A stretch of DNA of 63,886 nt from Betaproteobacteria bacterium (GTDB lineage: Bacteria > Pseudomonadota > Gammaproteobacteria > Burkholderiales > Rhodocyclaceae). The notes below the pieces were generated by a model that saw only the letters and a program-made list of their open reading frames with translations, was not told the origin of the DNA and did no database searches. Positions 9,074 to 19,172 of this stretch are shown here, one piece after another (positions within the stretch are counted from its first letter, which is position 1; each line of letters starts with the position of its first letter). A program made the translations under genes and the position numbers. The DNA is taken from the NCBI GenBank assembly GCA_004295105.1, contig SHNC01000250.1, positions 1-63,886 on the forward strand, read 5' to 3'.

Positions 9074-9813
9074 AGCTTCAACCAGTCGCTGACCGGACCT
9101 ATGAGACCGGTGTGAGTGAGATCGAGTTGCAATGGCGTCACCGACACATGGCCGTTCGCAACCGCGTGGAAATCGGTGCCTTCGCCGGCATCGGCCGCAC
9201 CGCCTGCGGCCCCGACCCAATAGACCGTCTCGTTGCGGGGCGTGACGCTGCGCACCACCGGCTCGGCCTTGTGCCGCTTGCCCAGACGCGTGACCTTCAC
9301 GTCGCCCAGCCGTTCGTACGGCAGGTCGGGTACATTGACGTTGAGCAGCACCGGCTGGCGCAGGGGCGCACGCATGAAGCGCTCGGCCAGGTCGCGCGCC
9401 ACGCGGGCTGCAGCCGAAAAATCGGACGCGGACTTGCTCACCAGCGATACCGCAATCGACGGCACGCCCAGCAGAAAACCTTCGGTGGCCGCCGCGACAG
9501 TCCCGGAATACACGGTGTCGTCGCCCATGTTCGCGCCATGGTTGACGCCGGACACGACCATGTCGGGCAGATGATCGAGCATGCCGGTCACCGCCAGATG
9601 CACACAATCGGTCGGCGTGCCATTCACGAAATGGAAGCCATTGGCCGCACGCCGCAGCGAAAGTGGGCGGTCCAGTGTCAAGGAGTTGCTCGCCCCGCTG
9701 CGGTCGCGCTCCGGGGCAACGACCGTGACCTCGCCAAGCGTGCCCAAGGCCTCCGCCAGGGCTGCGATCCCGGGGGCGAAATAGCCGTCGTCGTTGCTGA
9801 CCAGAATGCGCAT
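9070..9813 (-). CDS. surE: 5'/3'-nucleotidase (survival protein) SurE
   Basis: A 247-residue metal-dependent nucleotidase acting on nucleoside 5'/3'-monophosphates and short polyphosphates. Metal-site motifs are at the very N-terminus ([11 protein letters not shown]), at SGASNSL near residue 38 and at [13 protein letters not shown] near residue 93. ATG 9813 gives [10 protein letters not shown], the classical SurE N-terminus; the frame extends further upstream but has no family similarity there. It is first in the surE-pcm-nlpD-rpoS cluster and has a plausible promoter about 65 bases upstream. Confidence 0.95.
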   Translation of the reverse strand: MRILVSNDDGYFAPGIAALAEALGTLGEVTVVAPERDRSGASNSLTLDRPLSLRRAANGFHFVNGTPTDCVHLAVTGMLDHLPDMVVSGVNHGANMGDDTVYSGTVAAATEGFLLGVPSIAVSLVSKSASDFSAAARVARDLAERFMRAPLRQPVLLNVNVPDLPYERLGDVKVTRLGKRHKAEPVVRSVTPRNETVYWVGAAGGAADAGEGTDFHAVANGHVSVTPLQLDLTHTGLIGPVSDWLKL

Positions 9814-9878
9814 CTCGAGTCCATGCAAAGCGTTGCCGAAGAACACGGACATGCTGTTCCGGCCAGCGCGAGGCGAAA

Positions 9879-9906
9879 ATTCTAGCACAGGCTCGACACC
9901 TGTCCG
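9879..9906 (-). promoter_or_regulatory. Candidate sigma-70 promoter for surE-pcm-nlpD-rpoS
   Basis: On the minus strand CGGACA (9906-9901) and TAGAAT (9884-9879) are separated by 16 bases. The -10 is preceded by TGC, giving an extended -10. It lies 66 bases upstream of the surE start. The call is by eye from consensus match only. Confidence 0.45.
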
Positions 9907-10074
9907 GCGCACCTGCGGTCGAATGCACGAACCTCCCCGGTGACGCATCCGGGGTGCGCGGACTCGGTGACCACTCCTGAGCCCGTTCGCGCAAGCAGCA
10001 CGTCGCGTGCGGCAAGACGAGGTTCTTGATGCCTCGTCGCGGCGAAAGGCCGCACCGGGCCACGGCAGGAAAAT

Positions 10075-10104
10075 TTGCCTGGTCCGATTCGGATCAACTA
10101 TATT
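10075..10104 (+). promoter_or_regulatory. Candidate sigma-70 promoter for the antiporter operon
   Basis: TTGCCT (10075-10080) and TATATT (10099-10104) are 18 bases apart, in the only AT-rich patch of this intergenic region, about 110 bases ahead of the antiporter ATG. Consensus match by eye. Confidence 0.42.
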
Positions 10105-10213
10105 TTTAGGAATATTCCACTCCCAAACCGACGCGGCCGGCGGAACAGTCCCGCATCAGGCGGACACCCCCCAACATGCCGCGGCCGCGGCCCTTCTCCC
10201 GGAATCATCCCTG

Positions 10214-11416
10214 ATGGATCTCTCTGTGTGGCCGGACTGGCCATTGCGCCTTGGCGCCCTCTTCCACGTCGGGCTCGCGCTGGTTCTGACCGCGGTGGCC
10301 GGCGAAGCATGCCGGCGTGCAGGGCTGCCGCGAGTCAGTGGCTACGCGGCGGCGGGGCTGCTGCTCGGACCGCTGCTGCTGGGTTGGTTCGACGCTTCGG
10401 CGCTCGTCACGTATCGCGGCGTGCTCGACTTGTGCCTGGTACTTCTGCTGTTCGAACTCGGCATCCGTCTCGACCTGCGCTGGTTCGGCGCCAACCCGTG
10501 GGTGCTGGCGACGAGCCTTGCGGAAATCGCGTTCAGCTTCCTGCTGACCTTCTTCGCCCTGTGGGCGATCGGCAGCGGCACCGTCCTGGCTCTGGCCATC
10601 GCGGCGGTGGCGGTGGGCACCTCGCCCATCGTGGTGATGCGGGTCGCCACCGAACAGCGCGCCAGTGGCCAGCTCACCGACCGATTGCTCGCGCTGTGCG
10701 CGCTCAACGTGGCGGCCTCGGTGATCCTGCTCAAGCTGTTGGTGGGTGGGTTGCACGGCACCCATGGCGGCGGACTCGTCGCGCTGCTGCATCCGCTGTA
10801 CCTGCTCGTCGGATCCATCATCGCTGGCGTGCTCATTGCAGCCGCCTACGCGGCTCTGCGCAAGATCGTGGATCCGGCGTCGGAACAGGGGTTGGTGGCC
10901 ATCGTTGCCCTCATGCTCGTCGCAACGGCCGTATTGACCAGCTTGCGTCTGCCCGTTGTCCTTGCTCCGCTGATCGGCGGCGCGCTGATCAAGTGGTTCG
11001 ATCCGCGCCCACATCTGTGGCCGACGCAGTTCGGCAGCGTGGGCGGCATCCTGGTGATCGTCGCCTTCATGCTCGCCGGCTCGATGTCGAGCATGGGTCA
11101 GATCGCTGCGGGCGCCGCGCTCGCAGGGGTGGCGATCCTCGCCCGTGGCCTCGGCAAGCTCGCTGGCGTACTGACGTTCGGTACGAGAAGCGGGCTTGAC
11201 CGCCGCAAGAGCATCGCGCTCGGCGTCGCCCTGATGCCGCTGTCGGTGCTCGCGCTGCTCCAGGTGGAGGATGTCAGGCTGCTGTATCCCGAGTTCGGCG
11301 AACGGCTGCAGCCGGTCGTCCTCGGAATGACCCTGGTGCTCGGTCTGCTCGGCGCGATCGGGACGCGCTGGGCACTGGTCTACAGCCGTGAAGCCCGCAC
11401 CGGAGACACGCCATGA
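10214..11416 (+). CDS. Kef-type (CPA2) cation:proton antiporter-like membrane protein lacking an RCK domain
   Basis: A 400-residue membrane protein with about 11-12 helices and CPA2 features: [14 protein letters not shown] near residue 39, [11 protein letters not shown] (family FExGL-like) and [15 protein letters not shown]. It ends after the membrane domain, so the TrkA-N/RCK regulatory domain of KefB/KefC is missing. In the unwound-helix segment KefC has QDIAAIP; this protein reads LNVAASV with Asn165, so the conserved membrane-embedded Asp appears to be lost. ATG 10214 starts just before the first helix. The stop overlaps the next gene (ATGA), which itself overlaps the third. Transport activity and ion are uncertain, and an electroneutral or non-transporting role is possible. 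Confidence 0.8.
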   Translation: MDLSVWPDWPLRLGALFHVGLALVLTAVAGEACRRAGLPRVSGYAAAGLLLGPLLLGWFDASALVTYRGVLDLCLVLLLFELGIRLDLRWFGANPWVLATSLAEIAFSFLLTFFALWAIGSGTVLALAIAAVAVGTSPIVVMRVATEQRASGQLTDRLLALCALNVAASVILLKLLVGGLHGTHGGGLVALLHPLYLLVGSIIAGVLIAAAYAALRKIVDPASEQGLVAIVALMLVATAVLTSLRLPVVLAPLIGGALIKWFDPRPHLWPTQFGSVGGILVIVAFMLAGSMSSMGQIAAGAALAGVAILARGLGKLAGVLTFGTRSGLDRRKSIALGVALMPLSVLALLQVEDVRLLYPEFGERLQPVVLGMTLVLGLLGAIGTRWALVYSREARTGDTP

Positions 11417-12540
11417 CCCTCGAAGCCTTTGCCCCCTCGCGCGCCCTGTCGATCGGCGTCGAACTCGAGCTGCAACTCGTCAGCACCCACGATTACGATC
11501 TGGTCCCGGTGGCGGAGGATCTGCTGCGCGCGCTGTCCGGCACGGAATTGCCGGGCGAGGTGAAGCCCGAGATGACGTGCTCGATGATCGAGCTGTCAAC
11601 GGGCATCTGCGAGGACCACGACATGGTCCGTGCGCAGCTTGAATCCCTGCGCGATGCACTGGCCGCCGCGGCGCGCAAGCTGAACATCGGCATCTGCGGC
11701 GGTGGTACGCATGCCTTCCAGGACTGGGGTGAGCGCCGGATCTTCGATGGTCCGCGCTTTCACTACCTGTCCGACCTCTATGGCTACTTGGCCAAGCAGT
11801 TCACCGTCTTCGGCCAGCATGTGCACATCGGCTGCCCCGGCCCCGACATCGCGCTCTACCTGCTGCATGGCCTTTCGCGCTACATACCCCATCTGATCGC
11901 GCTGTCGGCTTCCTCGCCCTTCGTCCAGGGCCGGGACACCGGCTTCGAATCCGCGCGACTGAACTCGGTCTTTGCCTTCCCGCTGTCCGGCCGCGCCCCC
12001 TTCGTCGAGACCTGGAGCGAATTCGAGCGCTACTTCGGCAAGATGACCGACACCGGCGTGGTCAGCAGCATGAAGGATTTCTACTGGGACATCCGGCCCA
12101 AGCCCGAGTACGGCACGATCGAGATCCGCGTCATGGACACGCCGCTGACCGTGCAGCGAGCGGCCGCCGTCGCCGCCTACATTCAGACCCTGGCCCGCTA
12201 CCTGATGATCGAGCGGCCGTTCCGCCTCGCCGAGGACGACTATCTCGTCTACACGTTCAATCGCTTCCAGGCCTGCCGCTTCGGTTACGCCGGCGTCTAC
12301 GTGCACCCGGAAACCCACGACCACATCCCGATCGGCGACGAGATCGCCGCCAGCTTCGAGCGCATCGAGCAGCACGCCATCGAATTGGGCACCGACGCGG
12401 TGCTGGCGCAATTGCTGTCGGACGTCCGCGGCGGACGCAACGACGCGCGCTGGCTGCGCGAACGCCACGCGAGCGGCGCGCCACTGGCGGAAGTGGTCAT
12501 GGCGCAGTGCGCGCGCTGGACGCAGGGAGGCGAGATGTGA
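11413..12540 (+). CDS. YbdK-type carboxylate-amine ligase (GCS2 family gamma-glutamyl ligase)
   Basis: A 375-residue member of glutamate-cysteine ligase family 2. N-terminal [11 protein letters not shown] carries the glutamate/metal-binding Glu residues; [34 protein letters not shown] and [15 protein letters not shown] are family blocks. E. coli YbdK has weak glutamate-cysteine ligase activity, and other family members join glutamate to different amines, so the amine partner here is open. It sits between an antiporter and a probable gamma-glutamyl hydrolase with four-base overlaps on both sides (ATGA, GTGA), indicating a strictly coupled operon. Cytosolic, ATP-dependent. Confidence 0.9.
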   Translation: MTLEAFAPSRALSIGVELELQLVSTHDYDLVPVAEDLLRALSGTELPGEVKPEMTCSMIELSTGICEDHDMVRAQLESLRDALAAAARKLNIGICGGGTHAFQDWGERRIFDGPRFHYLSDLYGYLAKQFTVFGQHVHIGCPGPDIALYLLHGLSRYIPHLIALSASSPFVQGRDTGFESARLNSVFAFPLSGRAPFVETWSEFERYFGKMTDTGVVSSMKDFYWDIRPKPEYGTIEIRVMDTPLTVQRAAAVAAYIQTLARYLMIERPFRLAEDDYLVYTFNRFQACRFGYAGVYVHPETHDHIPIGDEIAASFERIEQHAIELGTDAVLAQLLSDVRGGRNDARWLRERHASGAPLAEVVMAQCARWTQGGEM

Positions 12541-13319
12541 GTCGCACGCCGCTGCGCGTCGGCCTGTCGGCCCGCCTGATGCACAGCCCGCCGGCCGAAC
12601 TCGGCTTTCCGGGCAAGACCCTGCAGTACCTCGAGCAATCGATGGCGCACTGGATCATGTCCCACGGGGCACTCGCGCTGATGGTGCCCACGATCGGCGA
12701 ACACCTCGGCCTGCGGCGGGCGCAGATTTCGGTGCGCGACTACGTATCGACGCTGGACGGCCTGGTATTGCAGGGCGGCGCCGACGTCAGCCCCACGACC
12801 TACCGCGAGGAACCGCTGCGTCCGGAATGGAGCGGCGACCGCGTCCGCGACCTCTACGAAATCGAACTGCTGTGGGAGTTCGTCATCCAGGGCAAACCGG
12901 TCCTCGGGGTGTGCCGCGGCGCCCAACTGATCAACGTCGCGTGCGGCGGAACCCTGTGGCAGGACATCGCCGAGTATGTGCCGGGCGCCGTCGCACACCG
13001 TGATGGGGACCTTTACGACAACCACCATCACGCCATCGAGTTCGTACCCGGCGGCCATCTGAGCGCGCTCTACCCGGACGTCGCCGGCGGCCGCGTGAAC
13101 AGCATTCACCACCAGGCCGTGCGGGAGCTCGGGTCCGACCTGAAAGTAGAGGCGCGATCGGTCGGCGACGGTGTGATCGAGGCCATCCGCTGGCAAGGCT
13201 CGGGCTATCTTTTTGGTTGCCAATGGCACCCCGAGTTCCATGGGGGTGGTGGTGGCCTGCTGGACGGCAGTCCGATCATGGAGGACTTCCTCGAGGCCGC
13301 CGAGCGGGCGCGCGCATAG
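12537..13319 (+). CDS. Class-I glutamine amidotransferase-like hydrolase (gamma-glutamyl hydrolase, peptidase C26 type)
   Basis: A 260-residue PuuD-like protein. The nucleophile is Cys126 in [10 protein letters not shown], with the partner His231 and Glu233 in [16 protein letters not shown] near residue 80 is a family block. PuuD-type enzymes hydrolyse gamma-glutamyl amides such as gamma-glutamyl-GABA. The GTG start at 12537 is set by the GTGA overlap with the ligase stop and gives [12 protein letters not shown], matching the family N-terminus. A ligase that forms gamma-glutamyl amides directly followed by a hydrolase that could break them is striking; the substrate is not deducible from sequence. 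Confidence 0.88.
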   Translation: MSRTPLRVGLSARLMHSPPAELGFPGKTLQYLEQSMAHWIMSHGALALMVPTIGEHLGLRRAQISVRDYVSTLDGLVLQGGADVSPTTYREEPLRPEWSGDRVRDLYEIELLWEFVIQGKPVLGVCRGAQLINVACGGTLWQDIAEYVPGAVAHRDGDLYDNHHHAIEFVPGGHLSALYPDVAGGRVNSIHHQAVRELGSDLKVEARSVGDGVIEAIRWQGSGYLFGCQWHPEFHGGGGGLLDGSPIMEDFLEAAERARA

Positions 13320-13473
13320 GGCACCTCGTCCGTCGGGTCTGCCCATGGCCTGGCCGACGCCGCTGCGACGTCACGCGAGATCTGCGATGCCGTCGCCGAC
13401 GACCTCCGGTCTGCCACTTCGCCCAGCGATAGCGAGCGCCCTCGTGCTCCAGTCTGTCGGCAGGCAAGTGGAA

Positions 13474-13511
13474 GACAAAAAGGCCAACCTTTGCGGATTG
13501 GCCTTTTTGTC
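13474..13511 (-). terminator. Terminator downstream of tRNA-Pro (symmetrical)
   Basis: A 14-base perfect inverted repeat (gacaaaaaggccaa / ttggcctttttgtc) around a 10-base loop, starting 10 bases after the CCA end of tRNA-Pro. Since A and T runs flank the stem, it can act in both directions. It would also be the end of the antiporter-ligase-hydrolase transcript coming from the left. Confidence 0.88.
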
Positions 13512-13520
13512 TGATTCTAT

Positions 13521-13598
<78 letters not shown>

Positions 13599-13609
13599 CA
13601 CAAGCCGCC

Positions 13610-13618
13610 ATTATAGCA
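13610..13618 (-). promoter_or_regulatory. Extended -10 promoter element of tRNA-Pro
   Basis: Minus strand TGCTATAAT, a perfect extended -10, ends 13 bases before the tRNA 5' end, so transcription would begin about six bases upstream of the mature end. A good -35 is not seen. It is followed by the GC-rich GGCGGC, typical of stringently controlled stable RNA promoters. Confidence 0.72.
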
Positions 13619-13657
13619 GGCTGATTCCGATTATCCAGTGCTTTCGAAGTCCGTCGA

Positions 13658-14038
13658 TCAAGCTCTCAGCTCGACCAGCGCTTCGTGGATGTCGGAGCGC
13701 ACCTCGGCCAGCAACGCCTTGCAACGATCGGCCTCGGCGACGTCTTCCTGATGCTGGATGGCCGCCTCGCCCAAGCGGTTGCGGGCACCGGAAATCGTGA
13801 AGCCCTCCTCGTAGAGCAGTTGCCGGATGCGTCTCACAAGCAGGACTTCATGGTGCTGGTAATAACGCCGGTTGCCGCGCCGCTTCACCGGCTTGAGCTG
13901 GGTGAACTCCTGCTCCCAGTAGCGCAGCACGTGCGGCTTTACGCCGCACAGATCGGCTACTTCGCCAATGGCGAAGTAGCGCTTTGCCGGGATCGGCGGC
14001 AACTGCGCCGAACTGATTTCAGGGCTGCTTGCTTGCAT
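13658..14038 (-). CDS. MerR-family transcriptional regulator downstream of ihfA
   Basis: A 126-residue DNA-binding protein. The winged helix-turn-helix lies at residues about 20-65 ([22 protein letters not shown], then RRGNRRYY), followed by a short coiled-coil dimerisation helix. There is no C-terminal ligand- or metal-binding domain and no Cys cluster, so it is the short MerR type found after ihfA in many Beta- and Gammaproteobacteria. The ATG at 14038 overlaps the 3' end of ihfA by 20 bases. Target genes are unknown. Confidence 0.9.
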   Translation of the reverse strand: MQASSPEISSAQLPPIPAKRYFAIGEVADLCGVKPHVLRYWEQEFTQLKPVKRRGNRRYYQHHEVLLVRRIRQLLYEEGFTISGARNRLGEAAIQHQEDVAEADRCKALLAEVRSDIHEALVELRA

Positions 14039-14324
14039 CGCTGAGTTGCTCCACTGCGGCCTTCAGCTTCTGACTGGCATGAAAGGTAACGACCCGCCGG
14101 GCGGTAATCGGAATCTCCTCACCTGTCTTGGGATTGCGTCCGGGACGCTGCGGCTTGTCGCGCAATTGGAAATTGCCGAAGCCGGACAGCTTGACGCTGT
14201 CGCCACGCTCCAGGGCAGTGCGGATTTCCTCGAAGAACCCCTCCACCATGTCCTTCGCTTCGCGCTTGTTCAATCCGACCTGCTCGAACAACAGGTCAGC
14301 CAGTTCTGCCTTCGTCAGGGTCAC
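14019..14324 (-). CDS. ihfA: Integration host factor subunit alpha
   Basis: A 101-residue HU/IHF-family protein that bends DNA as a heterodimer with IhfB, whose gene is at 29205-29489. [17 protein letters not shown] and the beta-arm region ([12 protein letters not shown]) with the intercalating Pro context are typical. GTG 14324 is chosen because it gives the conserved N-terminus, lies two bases beyond the pheT stop and is preceded by a GGGAG ribosome binding site. The placement after pheT is the standard proteobacterial arrangement, and IHF is known to autoregulate this operon in E. coli. Confidence 0.95.
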   Translation of the reverse strand: MTLTKAELADLLFEQVGLNKREAKDMVEGFFEEIRTALERGDSVKLSGFGNFQLRDKPQRPGRNPKTGEEIPITARRVVTFHASQKLKAAVEQLSDASKQP

Positions 14325-14325
14325 G

Positions 14326-16716
14326 TCATTCTCCCGATCCACGCAGGCGCGCACCGAGCACCAACTCGGCCTGGCGGACGAGGGCCGAAACTGCGTCATC
14401 GACTTCGGCGTCCTCGAGAGTGCGCTGAGTATCTTGCATCAACACCCTGAAAGCAAGGCTCTTCTTGTCCGTATCGATGCCCTTGCCATGGTAGACATCG
14501 AACAGATCGATCTCGCGCACGACCGCTGGTGCGGCCTCACGCAGCACCTCCAGGACGCGCGCCACGGTCACGTCGAGCGCGACCACCAAGGCGAGGTCCC
14601 GGGTCACCGCCGGCATCCGGGAGATCTCGGCGTAGGTCGGCAGCACCGCGTACAGCGCGGCGTCGAGCTGGATCTCGAACGCCACCGGCGCACTGCCCAT
14701 GTCGTAGCGCTGGACCCACACAGGGTGAATTTCACCGATGATGCCGATGTTGTGGCCGTCGAGCCGCACGCTGGCTGCGCGCCCGGGATGCAGGGCCGGA
14801 TGCGACAGACTCTCGAAGCTCAGGCGACGCGGTGCGAAAAGCGCCTCCAGGTCGCCCTTCACGTCGTAGAAATCGATCTGGCGCGATCGCTCGCCCCACT
14901 GCTCCGGCAGCGCCGGTCCGGCCGCCAGGCCAGCGACCATCAGCGACTGGTGGAAACCCGCCACGGGCTCGCCGTCTGCCTTGCGCTCGAAGCAGCGGCC
15001 GATCTCGAACACCCGCACGCGGTCCAACTGGCGCTTGCGGTTGGTCACCAGGTTCGCGGCAAGACCGGGAATCAGGCTCGAGCGCATCACGCTGAGCTGA
15101 CTGGCGATTGGGTTGGCAAGGCGGATGAGGTTCTCGTTGGCGCAGAAGTCGCGCTCCCAGGCTTCCTCGACGAAGGCGAAATTGACCACCTCCTGGTAGC
15201 CGCGCGCCGCCAGCAGGTGGCGCACATCCCAAACCGGACGGCGGCTCTCGGCGCTGGGGAGCATCATCAGCGCGCCCTGCGGTGCCACCGCCGGGATGTT
15301 GTCGTAGCCGTGCAGGCGCGCAAGCTCCTCGATGAGGTCTTCCTCGATCTCGATGTCGAAACGGAACGACGGCGGCGTGACGAGGAGATCCTCGCCCTCG
15401 CGCACGACGGTCAGGTGCACCCGCTCGAGCAACGCCTGGATGCCGGTATCGTCGAGATGGATGCCGAGCAGCCGGCGCGCGCGTGCCGGACGCAGCCGAA
15501 CCGCCGGCCGTGCCGGCAGATGATCGCGCGCGATCGCCTCCTCCACCGGCCCCGCGTCGCCGCCGCAGATGTCGAGGATGAGCCGGGTCGCCCGCTCCAG
15601 TGCCGTACGGGCGAGTTCGAAATCCACCCCGCGCTCGAAACGGTGCGACGCATCGGACGAGAAGCCGTAGGCGCGCGCACGGCCGGCAATCGCCGCCGGT
15701 GCGAAGAACGCACTCTCGAGGAACACCTCGGTGGTGTCGAGCGTGATGCCGCTTTCCTCGCCGCCCATGATGCCCGCCAGCGCAAGCGCACGCGCCTCGT
15801 CGGCGATCAACAGGGTGTCGGCCGCCGGCGTCACCGTCTGCTCGTTGAGCAGCAGCACATGTTCGCCTTCGCCCGGATAACGGACATGGATCGCACCGGA
15901 CAGCCTGGTGTTGTCGAAGGCGTGCAGCGGCTGGCCCAGCTCCAGCATCACGTAGTTGGTGACGTCGACCAGCGCGCTGATGGCACGGATGCCGCTGCGC
16001 ACGAGGCGGCGAACCATCCACTCGGGGGTAGGCGCCTTCGCATCAACACCGCGCAGGATACGGCCGCAGTAGCGCGGGCACGCGTCGGGGGCATCGAGGA
16101 CGATGGCGCGACGCGCATCGATTGCGGGCTCCACCGGCTCGACCGCGTGAAGCTTCAGCGGACGGCCGGTAATCGCCGCCAGCTCGCGCGCGACACCGGT
16201 CAGGCTGAGACAATCGGCACGGTTGGGCGTGAGCTTGATGGTGAACAGCGTGTCGTCGAGACCGAGGTAGTCGCGGATGTCAGTGCCCACCGGTGCGTCG
16301 GCCGGCAGGGCATAGAGGCCACCGTGGTCTTCCGACAGGCCGAGTTCACGCGCGGAACACAGCATGCCGAAGGACTCTACACCGCGCAGCTTGGCCGCCT
16401 TGATCGCGAAATCACCCGGCAGGCGTGCACCCACCGTGGCGCACGGTACCTTCATGCCGGCCGCCGCGTTCGGCGCTCCGCAAACGATCTGCAGCAGCTC
16501 GCCGGTACCGGCGTCCACCTTGCACAACTTGAGCTTGTCGGCATTGGGATGCCTGTCGGCCTCCACGATCTGCGCGATGACGACGCCCGAAAAGGCCGGT
16601 GCAGCCGGATCCGCCTCTTCCACCTCGAGGCCGGCCATCGTCAGCAGATGGCCGAGTTCGGCGCTGTCGAGCTGCGGATCGACGAAGGTCCGCAGCCAGT
16701 GTTCGGAGAATTGCAT
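14326..16716 (-). CDS. pheT: Phenylalanine--tRNA ligase beta subunit
   Basis: A 796-residue beta subunit of the alpha2-beta2 enzyme, full length for bacteria. It begins [12 protein letters not shown], followed by the tRNA-binding (OB-fold) domain (residues about 40-150, with LKLCKVDAG), the B3/B4 editing domain, the B5 domain and the C-terminal ferredoxin-like anticodon-binding domain. It lies between pheS and ihfA with short spacers, so the three are one transcript. No missing domain is seen. Confidence 0.97.
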   Translation of the reverse strand: MQFSEHWLRTFVDPQLDSAELGHLLTMAGLEVEEADPAAPAFSGVVIAQIVEADRHPNADKLKLCKVDAGTGELLQIVCGAPNAAAGMKVPCATVGARLPGDFAIKAAKLRGVESFGMLCSARELGLSEDHGGLYALPADAPVGTDIRDYLGLDDTLFTIKLTPNRADCLSLTGVARELAAITGRPLKLHAVEPVEPAIDARRAIVLDAPDACPRYCGRILRGVDAKAPTPEWMVRRLVRSGIRAISALVDVTNYVMLELGQPLHAFDNTRLSGAIHVRYPGEGEHVLLLNEQTVTPAADTLLIADEARALALAGIMGGEESGITLDTTEVFLESAFFAPAAIAGRARAYGFSSDASHRFERGVDFELARTALERATRLILDICGGDAGPVEEAIARDHLPARPAVRLRPARARRLLGIHLDDTGIQALLERVHLTVVREGEDLLVTPPSFRFDIEIEEDLIEELARLHGYDNIPAVAPQGALMMLPSAESRRPVWDVRHLLAARGYQEVVNFAFVEEAWERDFCANENLIRLANPIASQLSVMRSSLIPGLAANLVTNRKRQLDRVRVFEIGRCFERKADGEPVAGFHQSLMVAGLAAGPALPEQWGERSRQIDFYDVKGDLEALFAPRRLSFESLSHPALHPGRAASVRLDGHNIGIIGEIHPVWVQRYDMGSAPVAFEIQLDAALYAVLPTYAEISRMPAVTRDLALVVALDVTVARVLEVLREAAPAVVREIDLFDVYHGKGIDTDKKSLAFRVLMQDTQRTLEDAEVDDAVSALVRQAELVLGARLRGSGE

Positions 16717-16779
16717 GATTCGTATACCTGAATGGGCTTGCCTTGATGCGGATACCTGAGTGCGGGCGAGCGCGCGGTG

Positions 16780-17847
<1,068 letters not shown>

Positions 17848-17848
17848 C

Positions 17849-17881
17849 TAAAAAAAAAGGAGGCGAGGCCTCCTTTTTTCG
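17849..17881 (-). terminator. Intrinsic terminator/attenuator between rplT and pheS
   Basis: Minus strand stem with two mutually complementary arms (aaaaaaggaggc / gcctcctttttt) around a short loop, followed by a run of T. It lies 27-60 bases after the rplT stop and 37 bases ahead of the pheS ATG. In E. coli pheST is controlled by attenuation at this spot, but I find no Phe-rich leader peptide here. Confidence 0.85.
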
Positions 17882-17907
17882 GGCTGCTTGTGCCGAATAA
17901 AGTCGGC

Positions 17908-18267
17908 TTACGCCGCGAGTTTAGCCTTGGCTTGTTCGGCGATCGCCGCAAAAGCGGGCTTGTCGAACACGGCCAGGTCGGCCAATACCTTGCGGTCGAC
18001 TTCGATGGCGGCCTTCTTCAGTCCGTTCATGAAAGTGCTGTAGGTCAGGCCCAGTTCACGGGCGGCAGCGTTGATACGCGCGATCCACAACGTGCGGAAC
18101 TGGCGCTTGCGCTGACGACGGTCGCGGTAGGCATACTGACCCGCCTTCATCACCGCCTGCTTGGCGATGCGATAGACGTTCTTGCGACGGCCGCGGTAGC
18201 CCTTGGCCTGGGAGAGGACTTTCTTGTGACGTGCGCGGGCGGTTACACCACGTTTAACGCGAGGCAT
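17908..18267 (-). CDS. rplT: 50S ribosomal protein L20
   Basis: A 119-residue rRNA-binding protein needed for early 50S assembly. [16 protein letters not shown] and [12 protein letters not shown] are the conserved basic N-terminal tail, followed by the globular domain ([16 protein letters not shown]). It starts 13 bases after rpmI. In E. coli L20 represses rpmI-rplT translation by binding the mRNA leader upstream of rpmI; the infC-rpmI spacer here also has a stable hairpin. Confidence 0.98.
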   Translation of the reverse strand: MPRVKRGVTARARHKKVLSQAKGYRGRRKNVYRIAKQAVMKAGQYAYRDRRQRKRQFRTLWIARINAAARELGLTYSTFMNGLKKAAIEVDRKVLADLAVFDKPAFAAIAEQAKAKLAA

Positions 18268-18279
18268 TGCGGTCTCCTA

Positions 18280-18477
18280 TCAAGCGTAAGGCAGCATGGC
18301 GCGGATCAGCTTTTCGTCGGCGGCGTGAACTTCCGTCATGCCGCGGAGCTGGCGCTTGCTCTTGGTGGTCTTCTTGGTAAGGATGTGGCGCTTGAACGCC
18401 TGGGACCGCTTGATCCCCCCGCTGGAGCGGACCTTGAAGCGCTTCTTCGCTCCGCTCTTGGTCTTCATCTTGGGCAT
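18280..18477 (-). CDS. rpmI: 50S ribosomal protein L35
   Basis: A 65-residue highly basic protein ([16 protein letters not shown], then [16 protein letters not shown]), full family length. ATG 18477 is the conserved start; the frame upstream is non-coding. It is between infC and rplT as in nearly all proteobacteria. Codon composition and length match the neighbours. Confidence 0.98.
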   Translation of the reverse strand: MPKMKTKSGAKKRFKVRSSGGIKRSQAFKRHILTKKTTKSKRQLRGMTEVHAADEKLIRAMLPYA

Positions 18478-18589
18478 TGCTAAGACTCCATGTTTTTGGA
18501 TGCCGTCAGGTAGCGCCGAAACAGCCCGGCACGTTTTCAGACCCGACACCACTTGTTTTCCGCTGCCCCGGTTTCCCGCGGCACCGGTG

Positions 18590-18609
18590 TTGCCCCGTTT
18601 CCGGGGCAA
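18590..18609 (-). promoter_or_regulatory. GAAA-tetraloop hairpin in the infC-rpmI spacer (possible L20 operator part)
   Basis: Minus strand TTGCCCCG-GAAA-CGGGGCAA: an eight-base perfect stem capped by a GNRA tetraloop, 15 bases after the infC stop and 113 bases upstream of rpmI. There is no T run, so it is not a terminator. In E. coli the L20 operator lies in this region; equivalence here is inferred from position. Confidence 0.5.
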
Positions 18610-18623
18610 ATCCGTCGAACCGT

Positions 18624-19145
18624 TCAGCGGTTCTTCTTGGGCGCGATCACCATGATCATCTGACGCCCTTCCATCTTGGGCATCTGCTCAACCTGACCGA
18701 GCTCCTCGAGGTCGGCCTTGACGCGCTCCAACTGGCGCAAACCGAACTCCTGATGCGCCATCTCCCGGCCACGGAAGCGCAAGGTGACCTTGCACTTGTC
18801 GCCATCTTCCAGGAAACGCTTCAGGTTGCGCAGCTTGATCTGGTAGTCGTTCTCGTCGGTACCGGGACGGAGCTTGACCTCCTTCACCTGCACCTGCTTC
18901 TGCTTCAATCGGGCTTCGTGGGCCTTTTTCTGTTCCTGATACTTGAACTTGCCGAAGTCCATCAGCTTGCATACCGGTGGCTTGGCCATCGGCGCAATTT
19001 CGACAAGATCCAGCCCCGCCTCTTCGGCCATGTTTAGGGCCGTGTTCACGGAAACGATGCCGAGCTGCTCGCCTTCCTCGCCAACCAGCCGGATCTCAGG
19101 CGCGTTGATCTCCCCGTTTACGCGCTGCTTTTTTTCTTGAGCGAT
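18624..19145 (-). CDS. infC: Translation initiation factor IF-3 (non-AUG start, AUC)
   Basis: A 173-residue factor that binds the 30S subunit and proofreads initiator tRNA and start codon. The conserved N-domain ([14 protein letters not shown]) begins 8 codons after an ATC at 19145, and an in-frame stop lies two codons before that ATC. No ATG, GTG or TTG lies between that stop and the conserved sequence, so ATC is the only credible start; GTG 19049 would remove most of the N-domain. A GGAG ribosome binding site sits nine bases upstream of the ATC. E. coli infC uses AUU, by which IF-3 limits its own synthesis, and the same logic fits here. Confidence 0.95.
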   Translation of the reverse strand: MAQEKKQRVNGEINAPEIRLVGEEGEQLGIVSVNTALNMAEEAGLDLVEIAPMAKPPVCKLMDFGKFKYQEQKKAHEARLKQKQVQVKEVKLRPGTDENDYQIKLRNLKRFLEDGDKCKVTLRFRGREMAHQEFGLRQLERVKADLEELGQVEQMPKMEGRQMIMVIAPKKNR

Positions 19146-19172
19146 GGTTCAACTCTCCACGAAAACCAAAAA

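Larger units (their letters stand above)
9814..10213. other. 400-base divergent intergenic region (surE / antiporter)
   Basis: No coding sequence is supported here. It holds the candidate surE promoter (9879-9906, minus), a candidate antiporter promoter (10075-10104, plus) and a short AT-rich patch around 10095-10115 that stands out from the GC-rich surroundings. The reading frames crossing it have no recognisable product. Confidence 0.6.

Noticed and set aside
9074-10063. A long in-frame extension upstream of pcm
   Set aside because: It runs through surE in another frame and is not similar to methyltransferases; GTG 9073 is the coupled start.
14128-16731. An 867-codon plus-strand frame opposite pheT, and similar long frames opposite gyrA, rpsA, dnaK and the serC-pheA-hisC-tyrA block
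   Set aside because: They are antisense shadows caused by GC-rich codon bias; composition is Arg/His/Gln-rich with no domains, and the sense genes are unmistakable.
17882-17907. Leader peptide for pheST attenuation
   Set aside because: No short frame with Phe codons is seen between rplT and the hairpin.
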